Shown here piece by piece: positions 1 through 10,500 of a stretch of DNA of 64,000 bases. Source of the DNA: Thiomicrospira microaerophila. Its GTDB lineage: Bacteria; Pseudomonadota; Gammaproteobacteria; Thiomicrospirales; Thiomicrospiraceae. The notes under the pieces are model-generated. The model was not told where the DNA came from and ran no database searches. It worked only from the letters and a program-made list of their open reading frames with translations. The position numbers and the translations under genes were made by a program. The stretch spans positions 1 to 64,000 of the forward strand of contig NZ_JYNN01000001.1 in the NCBI RefSeq assembly GCF_000934765.1, read 5' to 3'. Every line of letters starts with the position of its first letter. Position 1 is the stretch's first letter.

Positions 1-229
1 CAGAGAGTGCAAGCTTGTGTTTGATAATCAGTGCACCGATCACCAAACGTGCGGGTTTGGCGGGACGACCGCGTTTTTGATTGAGCTTGGCATAGTAGCT
101 TTGGGCGAAGTCATCCCATGGAATGCACTGTGCAAGTTGAACCCAGCGGTTTTGTGGATCAAGATCTGATTGGAAGGGCCAATCGAATTCGCTGAGTGAT
201 AATTGGGTTACAGAGTGGTCTCGAATCAT
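1..229 (-). CDS. IS transposase, N-terminal part, runs off the window
   Basis: Translated from the ATG at 229 on the minus strand, this 76-residue fragment begins MIRDHSVTQLSLSEFDWPF and contains WVQLAQCIPWDDF and GRPAKPARLVIGALIIKH. That pattern is typical of the N-terminal DUF772-type region of IS5/IS1182-like transposases, which precedes the DDE catalytic domain. The catalytic part lies before base 1, so I cannot tell whether the gene is intact. The start is supported by the family pattern and not by a strong ribosome-binding site. The terminal inverted repeat should lie between 230 and about 350, but I could not place it without the other end. Confidence 0.8.
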   Translation of the reverse strand, partial: MIRDHSVTQLSLSEFDWPFQSDLDPQNRWVQLAQCIPWDDFAQSYYAKLNQKRGRPAKPARLVIGALIIKHKLALS

Positions 230-380
230 TTTTGTGCACGCTTTTTTATATCTTGGGGCTGAAAAACTGTGCATTACTATACCACAAAAACAAGTATTTT
301 TGTTTTAAAACAATGATTTATATTTTCTGAGCAGACTCTAGGTAGAAATAGTTGAAGTGACAGGCTAAAGGAGCTTACGC
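230..380. other. Intergenic region between IS transposase and chemoreceptor
   Basis: AT-rich stretch with runs of A and T around 280-325. It should contain one end of the insertion sequence and the promoter of the chemoreceptor gene. Neither could be defined exactly. A clear ribosome-binding site, AAAGGAG, lies at about 367-373. Confidence 0.4.
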
Positions 381-3146
381 ATGGCAAACCGAATTCATAT
401 CCCCTCAGACTATGTGTTATACAGTACAACCGATTTGCGCGGCACAATTCTGAGTGCCTCCGATGATTTTGTTAAAGTCAGCGGCTATAAAAAAGAAGAA
501 ATGATCGGCCAGCCGCATAATATGGTACGTCATCCAAGCGTGCCTAAGCAGGTGTTTGCGGATATGTGGGCCACATTAAAATCCGGTAAAACCTGGTCGG
601 CTACTGTCGTCAATCGGGCAAAATCAGGCGAAGAGTACTGGGTAGTGGCGAATGCGTCGCCGATTGTAGAAAACGGACAGATTAGCGGTTATATGTCAGT
701 CCGTGTACCGGCCAGTGATGCCGAAATCAGCGCCGCACAGCAGGCGTATAAATTAATTGATGAAGGCAAGTTGGTTTTAAAAAACAGCATGCCGCGTAAA
801 CCGGCCGATACCAAATTTGATTGGTATCGGGATCAACCGCTCTTTAGAAAAATTATGGCGCCGATTGTTGGGTTATTCCTCATCGGGGGTGCGATCACTG
901 CCGAGCGCTTGGTGCACATGAAAAACGAAAGCCTGTACGCCGCCGGCCACAACTCGGCGTCGGATATGATTACCATGGCGATGAATTCGCGTCAATTTTA
1001 CATGGATGAAATTGTCCCCAAAGTGAGGGCCGCAGGTATGGTGTTAAGCCATGAGTACGCGACCCACCCAACGCACCTGCCGCTTGCGGCTAACGTGATG
1101 CTGGCGCTGGGTGAAATGTCGAAAAGTGCCGACGGAGAAAGCGAAGTAGGCGAAGTCAAACTCTTCAGTGCGCATCCGTTCAAATTCCGTGGCCCCGCTA
1201 ACCTCGACAGTTTTGAAGTCGCCGCCTTAGACGCACTAGCTCAAAACCCTGACGTGCCTTATGTACAGATAGAGCAACATGAAGGTAAATCCTATTTTAG
1301 AATGGCGGTGCCGGACTTTATGAATGCGCAAACCTGCTTAAACTGCCATAACCATGACCCAAATAGCACCAAGCAGGATTGGAAAATTGGCGATGTGCGT
1401 GGTGCTGTATCGGCACGTATTCCAATGAGTGACCTTGAGCAAGCGATTGCTAAACCTGTGATGCAACTCCAAGTGACGCTAGCTATTATTGCGCTCTTGA
1501 TCTTAGGCGTGACCTATTTCTTGATTACGCTACTAAGAGTGCGCTTGCGTAAACTGCGTGCGGCGGTCGATTATGTTGAGCAAACCGGCGACCTGACCAA
1601 ACGCATGACAGATAAGTCTAACGATGCGATTGGTGTGACGATTAACAAGTTTAACTCCTTACAAAATTATGTGCTAAATGCCCTCACCCAAGTAGGGGCT
1701 GGCGCGCGAGCCATCAGTGAGGGCGACTTTAGTCAAACCGCTACTGGCGCCAAAGGCAGCTTTGTGCCTTTACAAAACGCGATTAATAATGCGGCGTCTA
1801 GCTTAGACAGTACGATGAAAGAGCTAGCTAAGGTGATGAATGGTCTGGAGCAGGGTCAATTTGATGTGCAAATGGATCCAAGTGTACCGCAGGCCTTCCG
1901 TGATCAAGTAGATCGTGCGTTATCGAGTATCGATCACGTCATGACCGACATTATTGGTGTGATGAAGAAAATGGAAGGAGGCGACTTCTCCGCTAGGGTG
2001 GGGGTTGAGGCCCAAGGCGAGTTAGCCAATCTGAAACAGGCTATTAATTCTTCGATGAATGCGATGTCGGATGCGATTAGCCAGATTGGGAAAGTTGTGG
2101 CAGCGCAAGCTTCAGGTGATTTAACCGTCAGCTTGCCAGCGGGTAGTTTTAAAGGTGAGCTACATAACCTTAAAAACGCGATTAACTATTCGATGGAAAA
2201 ACTCAAAGAAGTGGTGAATGTGGTGTCGGAAGCGGCGAATACCGTTGATGGCGCCTCCAGAGAGGTGTCGCAAGGCTCGCATGATCTTAGCGACCGCGTG
2301 CAAGAACAGGCGTCTTCATTGGAAGAAACCTCCGCCACGATGGAACAGATGAACGCCACGATTCAGCAAAACACGGAGAACACCGATCATGCGTCTAAAC
2401 TCGCGGTACAGGTGCAAACCAAAGCCCAGCAAGGCAGCGATGTCATGGGTAAAACCATTGTCGCAATGCAAGGAATTAAGGATTCTAGCCATAAAATTGC
2501 TGAAATTGTCACTTTGATTGACGGCATCGCGTTCCAAACTAACCTGTTGGCGCTAAATGCCGCGGTTGAAGCGGCACGTGCCGGTGACCATGGCCGTGGT
2601 TTTGCGGTGGTCGCGGGTGAAGTGCGTGGTTTAGCACAGAAATCAGCCGAAGCAGCGAAAGATATTAAAAAACTGATTGGCGAGAGTGTTGAACGTATCG
2701 AAGAGGGTACCAAGCTAGCGGATGACTCAGGTGTGGCGTTAAAAGAAATCACCGGCGCGATTGATGAAGTGGCGGGCTTGGTGGTACAAATTGCCAATGC
2801 AACGAAAGAGCAGGCGCAAGGCATGCATCAGGTGCATGATGCGATCACTAAAATCGATGGTGTCACCCAGCAGAATGCGGCCTTGGTAGAAGAAACCGCG
2901 GCGGCGGCTGAGAGCCTAAGCAGTCAATCGGCGATTTTGCGCAAGGAAATGAGTTTCTTTGATACGGGGGCGGGGCGAAGCGCCGCGCCACAAGCATCAG
3001 CAACGCGCTCGGTTGCGCAACGCCAGCCGGCAGCAGGCAACGCCTTGCCCAACCGCCAACAGGTTGGACAAAAATCGGGACAAAGACCAATGCAAAAACC
3101 AACGCAAAAACCGAATAGCTCAAATGATGAATGGGCAGAGTTTTAA
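381..3146 (+). CDS. Methyl-accepting chemotaxis protein with PAS and periplasmic c-haem (DUF3365) domain
   Basis: A 921-residue chemoreceptor signalling to CheA/CheW. Domains in order: an Aer-like PAS domain (about 20-120), TM1 (157-176), a periplasmic DUF3365/Tll0287-like sensor domain with one haem c motif CLNCH (Cys319, Cys322, His323), TM2 (361-385), HAMP segments (about 390-630), and the MCP signalling domain, whose hairpin tip contains [21 protein letters not shown]-type sequence. The C-terminus ends DEWAEF after a Pro/Gln-rich linker, which fits the xWxxF pentapeptide that tethers CheR/CheB in some receptors. The receptor can probably sense cytoplasmic redox/oxygen through PAS and a periplasmic redox or gas signal through the haem; the ligand is inference. 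The start is set by AAAGGAG eight bases upstream of ATG. Confidence 0.93.
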   Translation: MANRIHIPSDYVLYSTTDLRGTILSASDDFVKVSGYKKEEMIGQPHNMVRHPSVPKQVFADMWATLKSGKTWSATVVNRAKSGEEYWVVANASPIVENGQISGYMSVRVPASDAEISAAQQAYKLIDEGKLVLKNSMPRKPADTKFDWYRDQPLFRKIMAPIVGLFLIGGAITAERLVHMKNESLYAAGHNSASDMITMAMNSRQFYMDEIVPKVRAAGMVLSHEYATHPTHLPLAANVMLALGEMSKSADGESEVGEVKLFSAHPFKFRGPANLDSFEVAALDALAQNPDVPYVQIEQHEGKSYFRMAVPDFMNAQTCLNCHNHDPNSTKQDWKIGDVRGAVSARIPMSDLEQAIAKPVMQLQVTLAIIALLILGVTYFLITLLRVRLRKLRAAVDYVEQTGDLTKRMTDKSNDAIGVTINKFNSLQNYVLNALTQVGAGARAISEGDFSQTATGAKGSFVPLQNAINNAASSLDSTMKELAKVMNGLEQGQFDVQMDPSVPQAFRDQVDRALSSIDHVMTDIIGVMKKMEGGDFSARVGVEAQGELANLKQAINSSMNAMSDAISQIGKVVAAQASGDLTVSLPAGSFKGELHNLKNAINYSMEKLKEVVNVVSEAANTVDGASREVSQGSHDLSDRVQEQASSLEETSATMEQMNATIQQNTENTDHASKLAVQVQTKAQQGSDVMGKTIVAMQGIKDSSHKIAEIVTLIDGIAFQTNLLALNAAVEAARAGDHGRGFAVVAGEVRGLAQKSAEAAKDIKKLIGESVERIEEGTKLADDSGVALKEITGAIDEVAGLVVQIANATKEQAQGMHQVHDAITKIDGVTQQNAALVEETAAAAESLSSQSAILRKEMSFFDTGAGRSAAPQASATRSVAQRQPAAGNALPNRQQVGQKSGQRPMQKPTQKPNSSNDEWAEF

Positions 3147-3167
3147 CCTGATGGGCGCTTTAACGCA

Positions 3168-5879
3168 TTGATAAGCGCGCTTAAATCTTCGTTAAGCCTG
3201 CGCATCGTTCTGATGTCGATGGGCTTTACGCTGGTATTTGGCTTGGTGTTGCTCGGGGTGATGATGCATTACTTCACCGAACAACACCAGCGTCAATTTA
3301 TCGCCGAACAAACCGCGATAAACGCCACGACCGGCCAGATGATCGATTTGAGTTTATCGCATCGCCGAGATGCCTTAACCCAGTTTACTAATTTGTTACT
3401 GGATGATGGTGGGCAACTTAAACCGCTTGATGAACTCCAAGACCTGCTCGATGAGCGGATTGTTTTGCATCATCTGTTTAATGGTGGATTATTGTTGCTG
3501 GATGCGGATGCAAAAGGGTTAGTCGATTCGCCTATTGTGCCTGACAGGGTGGGCACGGATTACACTGACCGCAGTCATGTCCAATGGGTACAACAGCACC
3601 GCCAACCGCTTATTTCCAACCCCTTTATAGGGCGACGTATTCAGACGCCGATTTTTATTGTCAACACCCCTGTTTTATCGCAAGACAAGCAACTGCTCGG
3701 GTTTATGATTGGCATCATCCTGCTCAATCAAGATCCTTTGCTTTCGCAGCTACATGAACAGTTCAAAGCGCGTAAAGACCGTTCGTTTATTATTGATCCG
3801 GCCCAAAAACTATTTGTTAGCTCCACCGATAAGCAGTTTATTTTTCAACCGATTAATGATTGGTTGGATCGCTCGTTGGTTCAAGCCTTAGACAATCAAC
3901 TCTCCAGCGGAAAGGCTTTAAGCATGAACGCGGAGCCGATTTTCTTTAGCGCCTATCCGCTACAAAACGTTGATTGGCTCTTGGTTTCCATCAAAGAAGC
4001 GCGTCTACTGCACCAACCTATCTACCACATGACCCTGCAAATGAGCTTGATTGGGTTGTTAATGTTTTTCATTGGGTTGCCTATTTTGTATTGGCTGATG
4101 CACCATCAGTTACGTCGATTGCGCCTAGCGGCGCACCAACTTAAGCAGATGCCTTATCAGCCAATTACTATTGAACCCAAGGCTTACAAACAGCTTGATG
4201 AGGTGAATCAGTTGATTCAGGCGTTCAACCAAGCGATGGTTGAACAGCAAGCCCAGCAACAAAAAATCGATCAAGCACGCCAAGAAGCGGAACAGGCAAA
4301 TCAAACTAAATCACGGTTTTTAGCGGTGATGAGCCATGAAATTCGCACCCCCTTGTCCGCGATTATGGGGTTAGCAGAAATTGGCATTGCGCCGAACACA
4401 CCCGCCGAAAAGCAACACGACTGCCTCAAAAAAATCTATTTATCGAGCGAAGGCTTAAAAGAGCTACTGAATGATATTTTGGATTTATCCAAAATCGAAG
4501 AACGGAAACTGGTGATACAAAACCAGCCTTTTTATCTTCAAGACCTGGTTGAGCAAATAGATAGCCAATACCGTGATTTGGTACAACAAAAAGGCTTGGT
4601 ATTCGATATACAGCTTGACCCAAGCCTCAGCGCCGCCTATTGCGGCGATCGCCATCGTCTGCTTCAAGTGCTCAATAACCTATTGAGCAACGCGCTTAAG
4701 TTTACAGAGCAGGGCGCTATAAGCATGACGGTTGAGGCAACAAACCATGCGGATTCCAACCAGGCCTGGTTACAGTTTAGTATTCAAGATAGCGGCATTG
4801 GCATGTCATTGTCACAACAAAAAAACCTATTCAAACCCTTCTCGCAAGGGGATGATTCAATCAGCCAGTTTTATGGCGGTACGGGGCTTGGTTTAACGAT
4901 TAGTCAAGACTTAGTCCGATTGATGGGCGCGGATGAGATTGATTTAACTAGCGCACCGGGGCAAGGTAGTTGTTTTTCATTCAGTTTGCCGTTTGATATC
5001 TGCACCCAAGCACAGCTTGCTGAGGCTGAAAAGCGTATCGCACTGTCTCAAACGCGTTTACCCAATCTGCAAACGCTCAAAGCGCGCCCGATTAATATTT
5101 TAATCGTTGAGGATATTAATGTTAACCGTACGGTACTATCCGAGGGCTTAGGGCGTATAGGCTTTGATTGCTATCTCGCGGAAAACGGTCAAGAAGCGAT
5201 TAACCTCATTCAACAGCAGCCGATTGATTTGGTGTTGATGGACAAGCAAATGCCAATTATGAACGGATTTGAAGCCACGGCGGCAATGCGTAAAATAAAG
5301 CCTGATTTGCCAATTATTGGTATCAGCGCGGATAATACCAAGCATGACCATTTCCTCGCGATGGAAGTGGGGATGAATGCGTTCTTGCCCAAACCGATTA
5401 ACCTCAATCAGTTAACGGATCATATATGTCGACTTTTAAATCTTTCAGCGATTCAATTAGACGATGACGAGGCTAATCAGCTAACACCTGAGGAAAACCT
5501 CCGTAATCCGCTAGATACGGTGGGGGCACTGGGTCATTACGCGGGTCAGGTGGATTTATATCATCAAGCGCTTAAACAATTCAGGCACGAGCCAGATCTT
5601 CAGGCGCTAGTCTTGCAGATAACCGAGTTAAATGCGCTAAAAGACGATCTAAGTATACCTAGTGGCGAGTTGTATCAACGTTGGATTAGCTTGGCTAAGC
5701 GAGTACATCGTCTGCGCGGCACCTGTGCCATGATCGGTGCGCAAGGGTTAAGCGCATGGCTGGAAACCTTGCATCAACATGTGCGTGTTTACCAATTGCC
5801 TCAAGCAAATTTTATTGATTATTGGCAAGAGGCTGTACAACAGATGCAAGCGGCTATTGATGCGCAATTAAGTGAATAG
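3168..5879 (+). CDS. Hybrid sensor histidine kinase (sensor-TM-HisKA-HATPase-REC-Hpt)
   Basis: About 903 residues. TM1 (12-34) and TM2 (290-312) flank a periplasmic Cache-like sensor region. A linker leads to HisKA with phospho-acceptor His390 in SHEIRTP, then HATPase_c (about 490-610) with DSGIGMS and GGTGLGLTIS boxes. A receiver domain follows with Asp692 in LMDKQMP, then a C-terminal Hpt with His847 in VHRLRG. This is a complete intramolecular phosphorelay whose final response regulator is elsewhere. The long reading frame begins at TTG 3168, 21 bases after the chemoreceptor stop. No strong ribosome-binding site supports it, and an in-frame ATG downstream (MSMGFTL) is an alternative. A CCAGGCCTGG palindrome at 4758-4771 lies in the HATPase domain. 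Confidence 0.9.
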   Translation: MISALKSSLSLRIVLMSMGFTLVFGLVLLGVMMHYFTEQHQRQFIAEQTAINATTGQMIDLSLSHRRDALTQFTNLLLDDGGQLKPLDELQDLLDERIVLHHLFNGGLLLLDADAKGLVDSPIVPDRVGTDYTDRSHVQWVQQHRQPLISNPFIGRRIQTPIFIVNTPVLSQDKQLLGFMIGIILLNQDPLLSQLHEQFKARKDRSFIIDPAQKLFVSSTDKQFIFQPINDWLDRSLVQALDNQLSSGKALSMNAEPIFFSAYPLQNVDWLLVSIKEARLLHQPIYHMTLQMSLIGLLMFFIGLPILYWLMHHQLRRLRLAAHQLKQMPYQPITIEPKAYKQLDEVNQLIQAFNQAMVEQQAQQQKIDQARQEAEQANQTKSRFLAVMSHEIRTPLSAIMGLAEIGIAPNTPAEKQHDCLKKIYLSSEGLKELLNDILDLSKIEERKLVIQNQPFYLQDLVEQIDSQYRDLVQQKGLVFDIQLDPSLSAAYCGDRHRLLQVLNNLLSNALKFTEQGAISMTVEATNHADSNQAWLQFSIQDSGIGMSLSQQKNLFKPFSQGDDSISQFYGGTGLGLTISQDLVRLMGADEIDLTSAPGQGSCFSFSLPFDICTQAQLAEAEKRIALSQTRLPNLQTLKARPINILIVEDINVNRTVLSEGLGRIGFDCYLAENGQEAINLIQQQPIDLVLMDKQMPIMNGFEATAAMRKIKPDLPIIGISADNTKHDHFLAMEVGMNAFLPKPINLNQLTDHICRLLNLSAIQLDDDEANQLTPEENLRNPLDTVGALGHYAGQVDLYHQALKQFRHEPDLQALVLQITELNALKDDLSIPSGELYQRWISLAKRVHRLRGTCAMIGAQGLSAWLETLHQHVRVYQLPQANFIDYWQEAVQQMQAAIDAQLSE
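4758..4771. repeat. Dispersed palindrome AACCAGGCCTGGTT, copy 1
   Basis: Perfect 14/14 match, within the HATPase domain of the kinase at 3168-5879, read in frame as NQAWL. Confidence 0.9.
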
Positions 5880-6048
5880 CCGTGACGCATAGCTTGGGAC
5901 GAGGTTAGTCCTACCTATTGCTATGATTTTGCGTTATTTAGAGGCGTTTGTCCTGCGAATTTGTGAAATAGTTGAGTTGATTCTTTATAATGGTTAGTTA
6001 TCTATCATTTTGTTAAATATTTGTTCCGCTCAGGCGTCGAGGTAATTC
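5880..6048. other. Intergenic region between two hybrid kinase genes
   Basis: Contains an AT-rich stretch at about 5970-6020, plausibly promoter DNA for the following kinase, and a GAGGTAATTC ribosome-binding region before ATG 6049. No terminator or repeat is evident. Confidence 0.3.
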
Positions 6049-9000
6049 ATGTTCTTCCCTAAACTATCGCAGATTTCAACTCATCAAGTCACCACCTTGG
6101 CGGATAGTCATACGATACAACAAGCCGTTGATTTAATGGATCAGGCATCGCTTCGTGACTTGGTGATCACAGGGGAAGCTGGCTTTAGAATGATTACCGC
6201 GCGTGAATTGATTGCTTTGCGGTTGCAAGAAGTAGATTTTTCAGACACCTTGGCCAGTGTTAATTTACAGAAAATTAACGCGCTTTATCAAGATGCCACC
6301 GTGATAGATGGCTTAAGTGCGTTAAAAGAAGGGCATTTTGAATACCTTTGCTTAATCAATGATGAAGGACAGCTTAGTGGTATCGTCAGCTACTCGGATA
6401 TGGCGGCACATCTAGACCCACATTATTTATCCGAGTTTAAACGCATTGATGACCTCATTCATTTGAGCGATTTTTTGTCAGTTGATGCGCAGGCCCCCCT
6501 TAAAAAAGTGCTGATTGCGATGCGCGAGCAACAACAAACGGCGGCGCTTATCAAGTCGACTAATGACCAGCATATTGGTATTGTCACCCAAAAAGACATC
6601 ACCCACGCGATTGCCCAAAATCTTTCAGTCGAAACACCGGTTAGCGAAATCATGGTATCGCCACTGATTACCCTTGATGGGCAGGCTAGTTTGCAGCAAG
6701 CCTTAAGCTTTAGTCGTGAAAAAAAGCTCAAACGTCTGGTGGTGACCCATAACAACAAGGTGGTTGGCTTATTACATCAAAAAGACCTAGTTGCGCTAGT
6801 CTATGAAAAATGGCGCAATTTGCTTGACGAACAACAGCGTCATTTACAAGCTGAGCGCGAACTGTTTAAAAATGGGCCGGTGATGCTATTTAGTTGGCAG
6901 CCAACAGGTTACTGGCCAGTCAAATTTGTGTCGGACAACGTACAAGACATTTTGGGTTACAGCGCACAAGAGATGATGCAGGAAGGTTTCGAATTTGGTC
7001 AGATTGTGCATCCCGATGATCTTGACAAAACCGCTAATGAACTTGAAAAAGCTTTAGCCGATAAGGTTGAGTTTATCAAACAATCCTACCGCATTATCGA
7101 CAAACAAGGCGTTGTGCATTGGATTTACGATTACACCCGCCCAGCCTATGATGCCAAGGGTGAGGTGATGTCTGTGTATGGCTACTTGATCGATCAAACC
7201 GAACAAATTCAAGCGAAATTAGAAACCGAACGCGCACAGCAGCGGCTTGAGTTAGCGCTAGAGGCTTCTGAAACAGGGTTGTGGGTCTGGGATATGCAAA
7301 CCAATAATATTAGTTGGTCTGACCAAGCCTATAGACAGCTTGGCTATGCCCCGCAAGCTTTTGAGGTCACGCTGGAAAGTTTTCAAGCCAGACTTCACCC
7401 TGATGACGTTCAGCCAATGTTTGCGCAAATTCAACGGCAAATGGCGCAGAACAGCGGTTTTAATGTCGAGTTCCGCTTCAAAAATGCGCAAGGCGGCTGG
7501 ACCTGGCTTCAAGGGCGTGGACGCGTCACTAAAAGCAACCCCCAAGGCGAGCCGATTGAAATGATGGGCGTGCACATTGATATTTCAGCGACTAAGAAAA
7601 TCGAAAAGGATATCCGGCTGGAGCGCAAACGCCTTGAAAATATTATCTGGGGGACAGGCGTGGGAACTTGGGAGTGGAATGTCCAAACCGGGCAGACGTT
7701 TTTTAACCAACGCTGGGCGCAGCTGATTGGCTATGAACTAACTGAGCTTGAACCCACCACGATTGATACTTGGATGGCTTTTGCACATCCTGACGATTTG
7801 GCCGAATCAGAAAAGCAATTAATGGCTCACTTTAATGGCGAAGTGGATCATTATGAAGTCGAAGCCAGAATGCGTCATAAAAATGGCGATTGGATTTGGG
7901 TGTTAGACCGAGGCAAGGTGGTGAGCTGGACAGCCGATGGCAAACCCGAGTGGATGGCCGGCACCCATCAAGAAATAACTGATAGAGTAATAAAACAGCA
8001 GGCATTGGCGATCGCTCAGCACCAAGCCGAAGCGGCCAATCAAGCGAAGTCGGAGTTTTTGGCGAATATGAGCCATGAGATTCGCACACCGATGAATGGC
8101 ATTATCGGCTTGAGCGAGTTGGCGATGAAGCAGGATGATGTTGATATTCTGCATGAACAGTTGAATAAAATTTATCAGTCGGGCCGCCTTTTGTTGGGCA
8201 TTATCAATGATATTTTAGACTTCTCAAAAATCGAAGCCGGTAAGCTTGAAATGGATCCGCAGCCGTTTTTTATGGGTCGCTTATTCGATGGACTCGCCAG
8301 TTTGTTTGCGGTTCAGCTTGACGCTAAGCCGGTAAAGCTTCGTCTTGAGATGCACGGCTTAGAAAAACGCGCTTTTGTCGCCGATAGTTTGCGCCTGCGC
8401 CAAGTCTTGTTAAACCTGTTGGGCAATGCGATAAAATTTACCGAGCAGGGCGAGGTGGTGTTATCCGTAAGTGAATGTCAAAAAAACCAAAACGACAACC
8501 AGGCCTGGTTGTGTTTTGAAATTAAAGACACCGGCATGGGCATGTCACCCGAACAACAATCAAAACTGTTTCAAGCCTTCCACCAAGCCGACACCAGCAT
8601 CACCCGCAAACATGGTGGCACAGGGCTAGGTTTAGTGATTAGCCAGCGTTTGATTCAGTTGTTAGGTGGTCATGCGATTGAAGTCGAGTCAGCACTTGGG
8701 CAAGGCTCATGCTTTCGTTTTTCCTTGCCGCTATATCCCGCCACTGAACAGCAAATCACCTGCATTAAAACCCATTCGATGCATCAAGGTGATGGCGCTC
8801 GTTTAAAAGGGCATGTGCTGCTGGTTGAAGATAATGAGATTAACCAAGAGGTGGCGCGCAATCAGTTGGGTAATTTAGGCTTACAGGTGACATTGGCTGA
8901 AAATGGACGTGAGGCGTTGGACTTGTGCCGTGACCAGCATTTTGATTTGGTGTTAATGGATATTCAAATGCCAGTGATGGACGGCTATCAAGCGACACGC

Positions 9001-9825
9001 GCGATTCGTGAGTTTGATGGCGATACCCCGATTATTGCCCTTACCGCGGCGGCGATGATTGAAGACAAGAAAAAGGCGTTAGCCGCTGGCATGAACAGTC
9101 ATTTAAGCAAACCGATTAATATTGAGGAATTGCGCGTGTTGTTGAGTAATTATTTAACCACGCAAAAGGCAGAGAAGAACACAGCCGAAGGTAAGATAGA
9201 GGTCGAGAGAATGAGTCAACCAACGACTAGTTTTGGGCAGTCCTCTTTTATTAACCACGAGCAAGGTTTAGTTCAGCTAAATGGCAACCAAGCCTTATAT
9301 AGCAAATTGCTGTCTAAGTTTGGCGTGCAGTTAACCCAAGATTATGCAGATTTAGTGCCGGATTTAGAAGCATTGCTAAAGACATCCAATATTGAGCAGG
9401 CTCAATGGCAAAAACTTCAACAGCTCAATCATGCGCTTAAAGGCGTGGCTGGCAATTTGGCGATTGATGGTTTGTTTAAATTAAGCCAGCAAATTGATCT
9501 ATTGCTTAAACAGCAGCAAGTGCCGCCTGCGGCGTTAATTGCGCAGTTTGCTGAAACCTTTGAGGCGACACGGGCGCTACTGACCGCCGCAACTGAATCA
9601 GCGTCCACCAGCCAAGTCGCAAGCGACAGATCTCTATCCGTTTCTGAGATTAATTCGCTATTAGTTAGAGTTAAAAACAGTGAATATATTGATGATGAGG
9701 AGTTCGCCGAATTAAGCGCCAAAATACCTGAAAAGCACCACCAGGCCTGGTTGGTTTTTCAGCAATATTTAGACGCGTTTGAATTCGAAAAAGCCGCCGA
9801 AGCGCTTGCAGGGATAATCGATTAA
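6049..9825 (+). CDS. Hybrid histidine kinase with tandem CBS and three PAS domains (CBS-PAS-HisKA-HATPase-REC-Hpt)
   Basis: A 1258-residue protein with no clear membrane segment, so probably cytoplasmic. The N-terminal 260 residues read as two CBS pairs, which bind adenine nucleotides in other proteins. Three PAS/PAC units follow (about 285-395, 400-525 and 530-650; note YRIIDKQG, FRFKNAQGGW, RMRHKNGDW). HisKA has His676 in SHEIRTP, HATPase_c has DTGMGMS and [10 protein letters not shown], the receiver has Asp971 in LMDIQMP, and the C-terminal Hpt has His1128 in LNHALKG. The likely role is to link cell energy state (CBS) and redox or small-molecule cues (PAS) to a phosphorelay; the ligands are inference. 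GAGGTAATTC precedes the ATG. Two copies of the dispersed palindrome lie in this gene (8497 and 9739). Confidence 0.92.
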   Translation: MFFPKLSQISTHQVTTLADSHTIQQAVDLMDQASLRDLVITGEAGFRMITARELIALRLQEVDFSDTLASVNLQKINALYQDATVIDGLSALKEGHFEYLCLINDEGQLSGIVSYSDMAAHLDPHYLSEFKRIDDLIHLSDFLSVDAQAPLKKVLIAMREQQQTAALIKSTNDQHIGIVTQKDITHAIAQNLSVETPVSEIMVSPLITLDGQASLQQALSFSREKKLKRLVVTHNNKVVGLLHQKDLVALVYEKWRNLLDEQQRHLQAERELFKNGPVMLFSWQPTGYWPVKFVSDNVQDILGYSAQEMMQEGFEFGQIVHPDDLDKTANELEKALADKVEFIKQSYRIIDKQGVVHWIYDYTRPAYDAKGEVMSVYGYLIDQTEQIQAKLETERAQQRLELALEASETGLWVWDMQTNNISWSDQAYRQLGYAPQAFEVTLESFQARLHPDDVQPMFAQIQRQMAQNSGFNVEFRFKNAQGGWTWLQGRGRVTKSNPQGEPIEMMGVHIDISATKKIEKDIRLERKRLENIIWGTGVGTWEWNVQTGQTFFNQRWAQLIGYELTELEPTTIDTWMAFAHPDDLAESEKQLMAHFNGEVDHYEVEARMRHKNGDWIWVLDRGKVVSWTADGKPEWMAGTHQEITDRVIKQQALAIAQHQAEAANQAKSEFLANMSHEIRTPMNGIIGLSELAMKQDDVDILHEQLNKIYQSGRLLLGIINDILDFSKIEAGKLEMDPQPFFMGRLFDGLASLFAVQLDAKPVKLRLEMHGLEKRAFVADSLRLRQVLLNLLGNAIKFTEQGEVVLSVSECQKNQNDNQAWLCFEIKDTGMGMSPEQQSKLFQAFHQADTSITRKHGGTGLGLVISQRLIQLLGGHAIEVESALGQGSCFRFSLPLYPATEQQITCIKTHSMHQGDGARLKGHVLLVEDNEINQEVARNQLGNLGLQVTLAENGREALDLCRDQHFDLVLMDIQMPVMDGYQATRAIREFDGDTPIIALTAAAMIEDKKKALAAGMNSHLSKPINIEELRVLLSNYLTTQKAEKNTAEGKIEVERMSQPTTSFGQSSFINHEQGLVQLNGNQALYSKLLSKFGVQLTQDYADLVPDLEALLKTSNIEQAQWQKLQQLNHALKGVAGNLAIDGLFKLSQQIDLLLKQQQVPPAALIAQFAETFEATRALLTAATESASTSQVASDRSLSVSEINSLLVRVKNSEYIDDEEFAELSAKIPEKHHQAWLVFQQYLDAFEFEKAAEALAGIID
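8497..8510. repeat. Dispersed palindrome, copy 2
   Basis: Perfect 14/14 match, in the HATPase domain of the CBS/PAS kinase at the place equivalent to copy 1, read as NQAWL. Confidence 0.9.
9739..9752. repeat. Dispersed palindrome, copy 3
   Basis: 13/14 match with an intact CCAGGCCTGG core, near the C-terminus of the CBS/PAS kinase, read as HQAWL. Confidence 0.85.
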
Positions 9826-9850
9826 GTATAATTGTGAGGCAAAAAAATAA

Positions 9851-9967
9851 CTCGTTCCCACGCTCCTGCGTGGGAATGCAGACTGCTAGAGCGTGAAGCC
9901 TTTTGTCTTGAGCACGAAGGTACCTGATAGACAGGTCTGCATTCCCACTGAGGACAGTGGGAACGAG
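9851..9967. repeat. Hairpin repeat family A, copy 1 (117 bp)
   Basis: The unit starts CTCGTTCCCACGC and ends GTGGGAACGAG, so its ends are inverted repeats. It also holds an internal hairpin TTCCCACGC/GCGTGGGAA and a second one, TTCCCACTG/CAGTGGGAA. It lies just after the kinase stop codon and could act as a 3' mRNA hairpin. It has no coding potential of its own. Confidence 0.85.
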
Positions 9968-9996
9968 GCTCAAATGAAAGGACGTAAAGGACTTAA

Positions 9997-10245
9997 CTCG
10001 TTCCCACGCTCCTGCGTGGGAACGCAGACCGCTAGAGCGTGAAGCCTTTTGTCTTGAGCACGAAGGTGGCAAATAGACAGGTCTGCATTCCCACTGAGGA
10101 CAGTGGGAACGAGGCTCAATGAGTGGCAATACGGAGCGAACCAACTTGTGTCATTGCGAGGCCGAAGGCCGTGGCAATCTCTGGCAGACTGAGCACGCCC
10201 TTGAGAGATTGCCGCGTCGCTGCGCTCCTCGCAATGACAGGTTAA
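9997..10245. repeat. 249-bp composite tandem repeat, unit 1 (A copy 2 at 9997-10113, B copy 1 at 10151-10239)
   Basis: Unit 1 holds an A repeat, a 37-bp spacer, and an 89-bp B repeat that begins TCATTGCGAGG and ends CCTCGCAATGACA, forming its own large hairpin. The same order, spacing and spacer recur exactly 249 bases downstream, with only a few differences in the A part, which indicates a recent tandem duplication. Confidence 0.85.
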
Positions 10246-10494
10246 CTCGTTCCCACGCTCCTGCGTGGGAATGCAGACCGCTAGAGCGTGATGTCTTTTG
10301 TCTTGAGCACGAAGGTACCTGATAGACAGGTCTGCATTCCCACAGAGGACAGTGGGAACGAGGCTCAATGAGTGGCAATACGGAGCGAACCAACTTGTGT
10401 CATTGCGAGGCCGAAGGCCGTGGCAATCTCTGGCAGACTGAGCACGCCCTTGAGAGATTGCCGCGTCGCTGCGCTCCTCGCAATGACAGGTTTT
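10246..10494. repeat. 249-bp composite tandem repeat, unit 2 (A copy 3 at 10246-10362, B copy 2 at 10400-10488)
   Basis: Second unit of the tandem duplication. The B part and spacer look identical to unit 1; the A part differs at a few positions (for example CCCACAGAGG instead of CCCACTGAGG). Confidence 0.85.
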
Positions 10495-10500
10495 TTTAAC

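Noticed and set aside
2387-2824. Minus-strand frame of 145 codons inside the chemoreceptor gene
   Set aside because: It is an antisense shadow of the highly conserved MCP signalling domain, with no family features.
9671-10393. Open reading frames within the repeat patch
   Set aside because: They only run through hairpin repeats, encode near-identical low-meaning sequences, and lack ribosome-binding sites.
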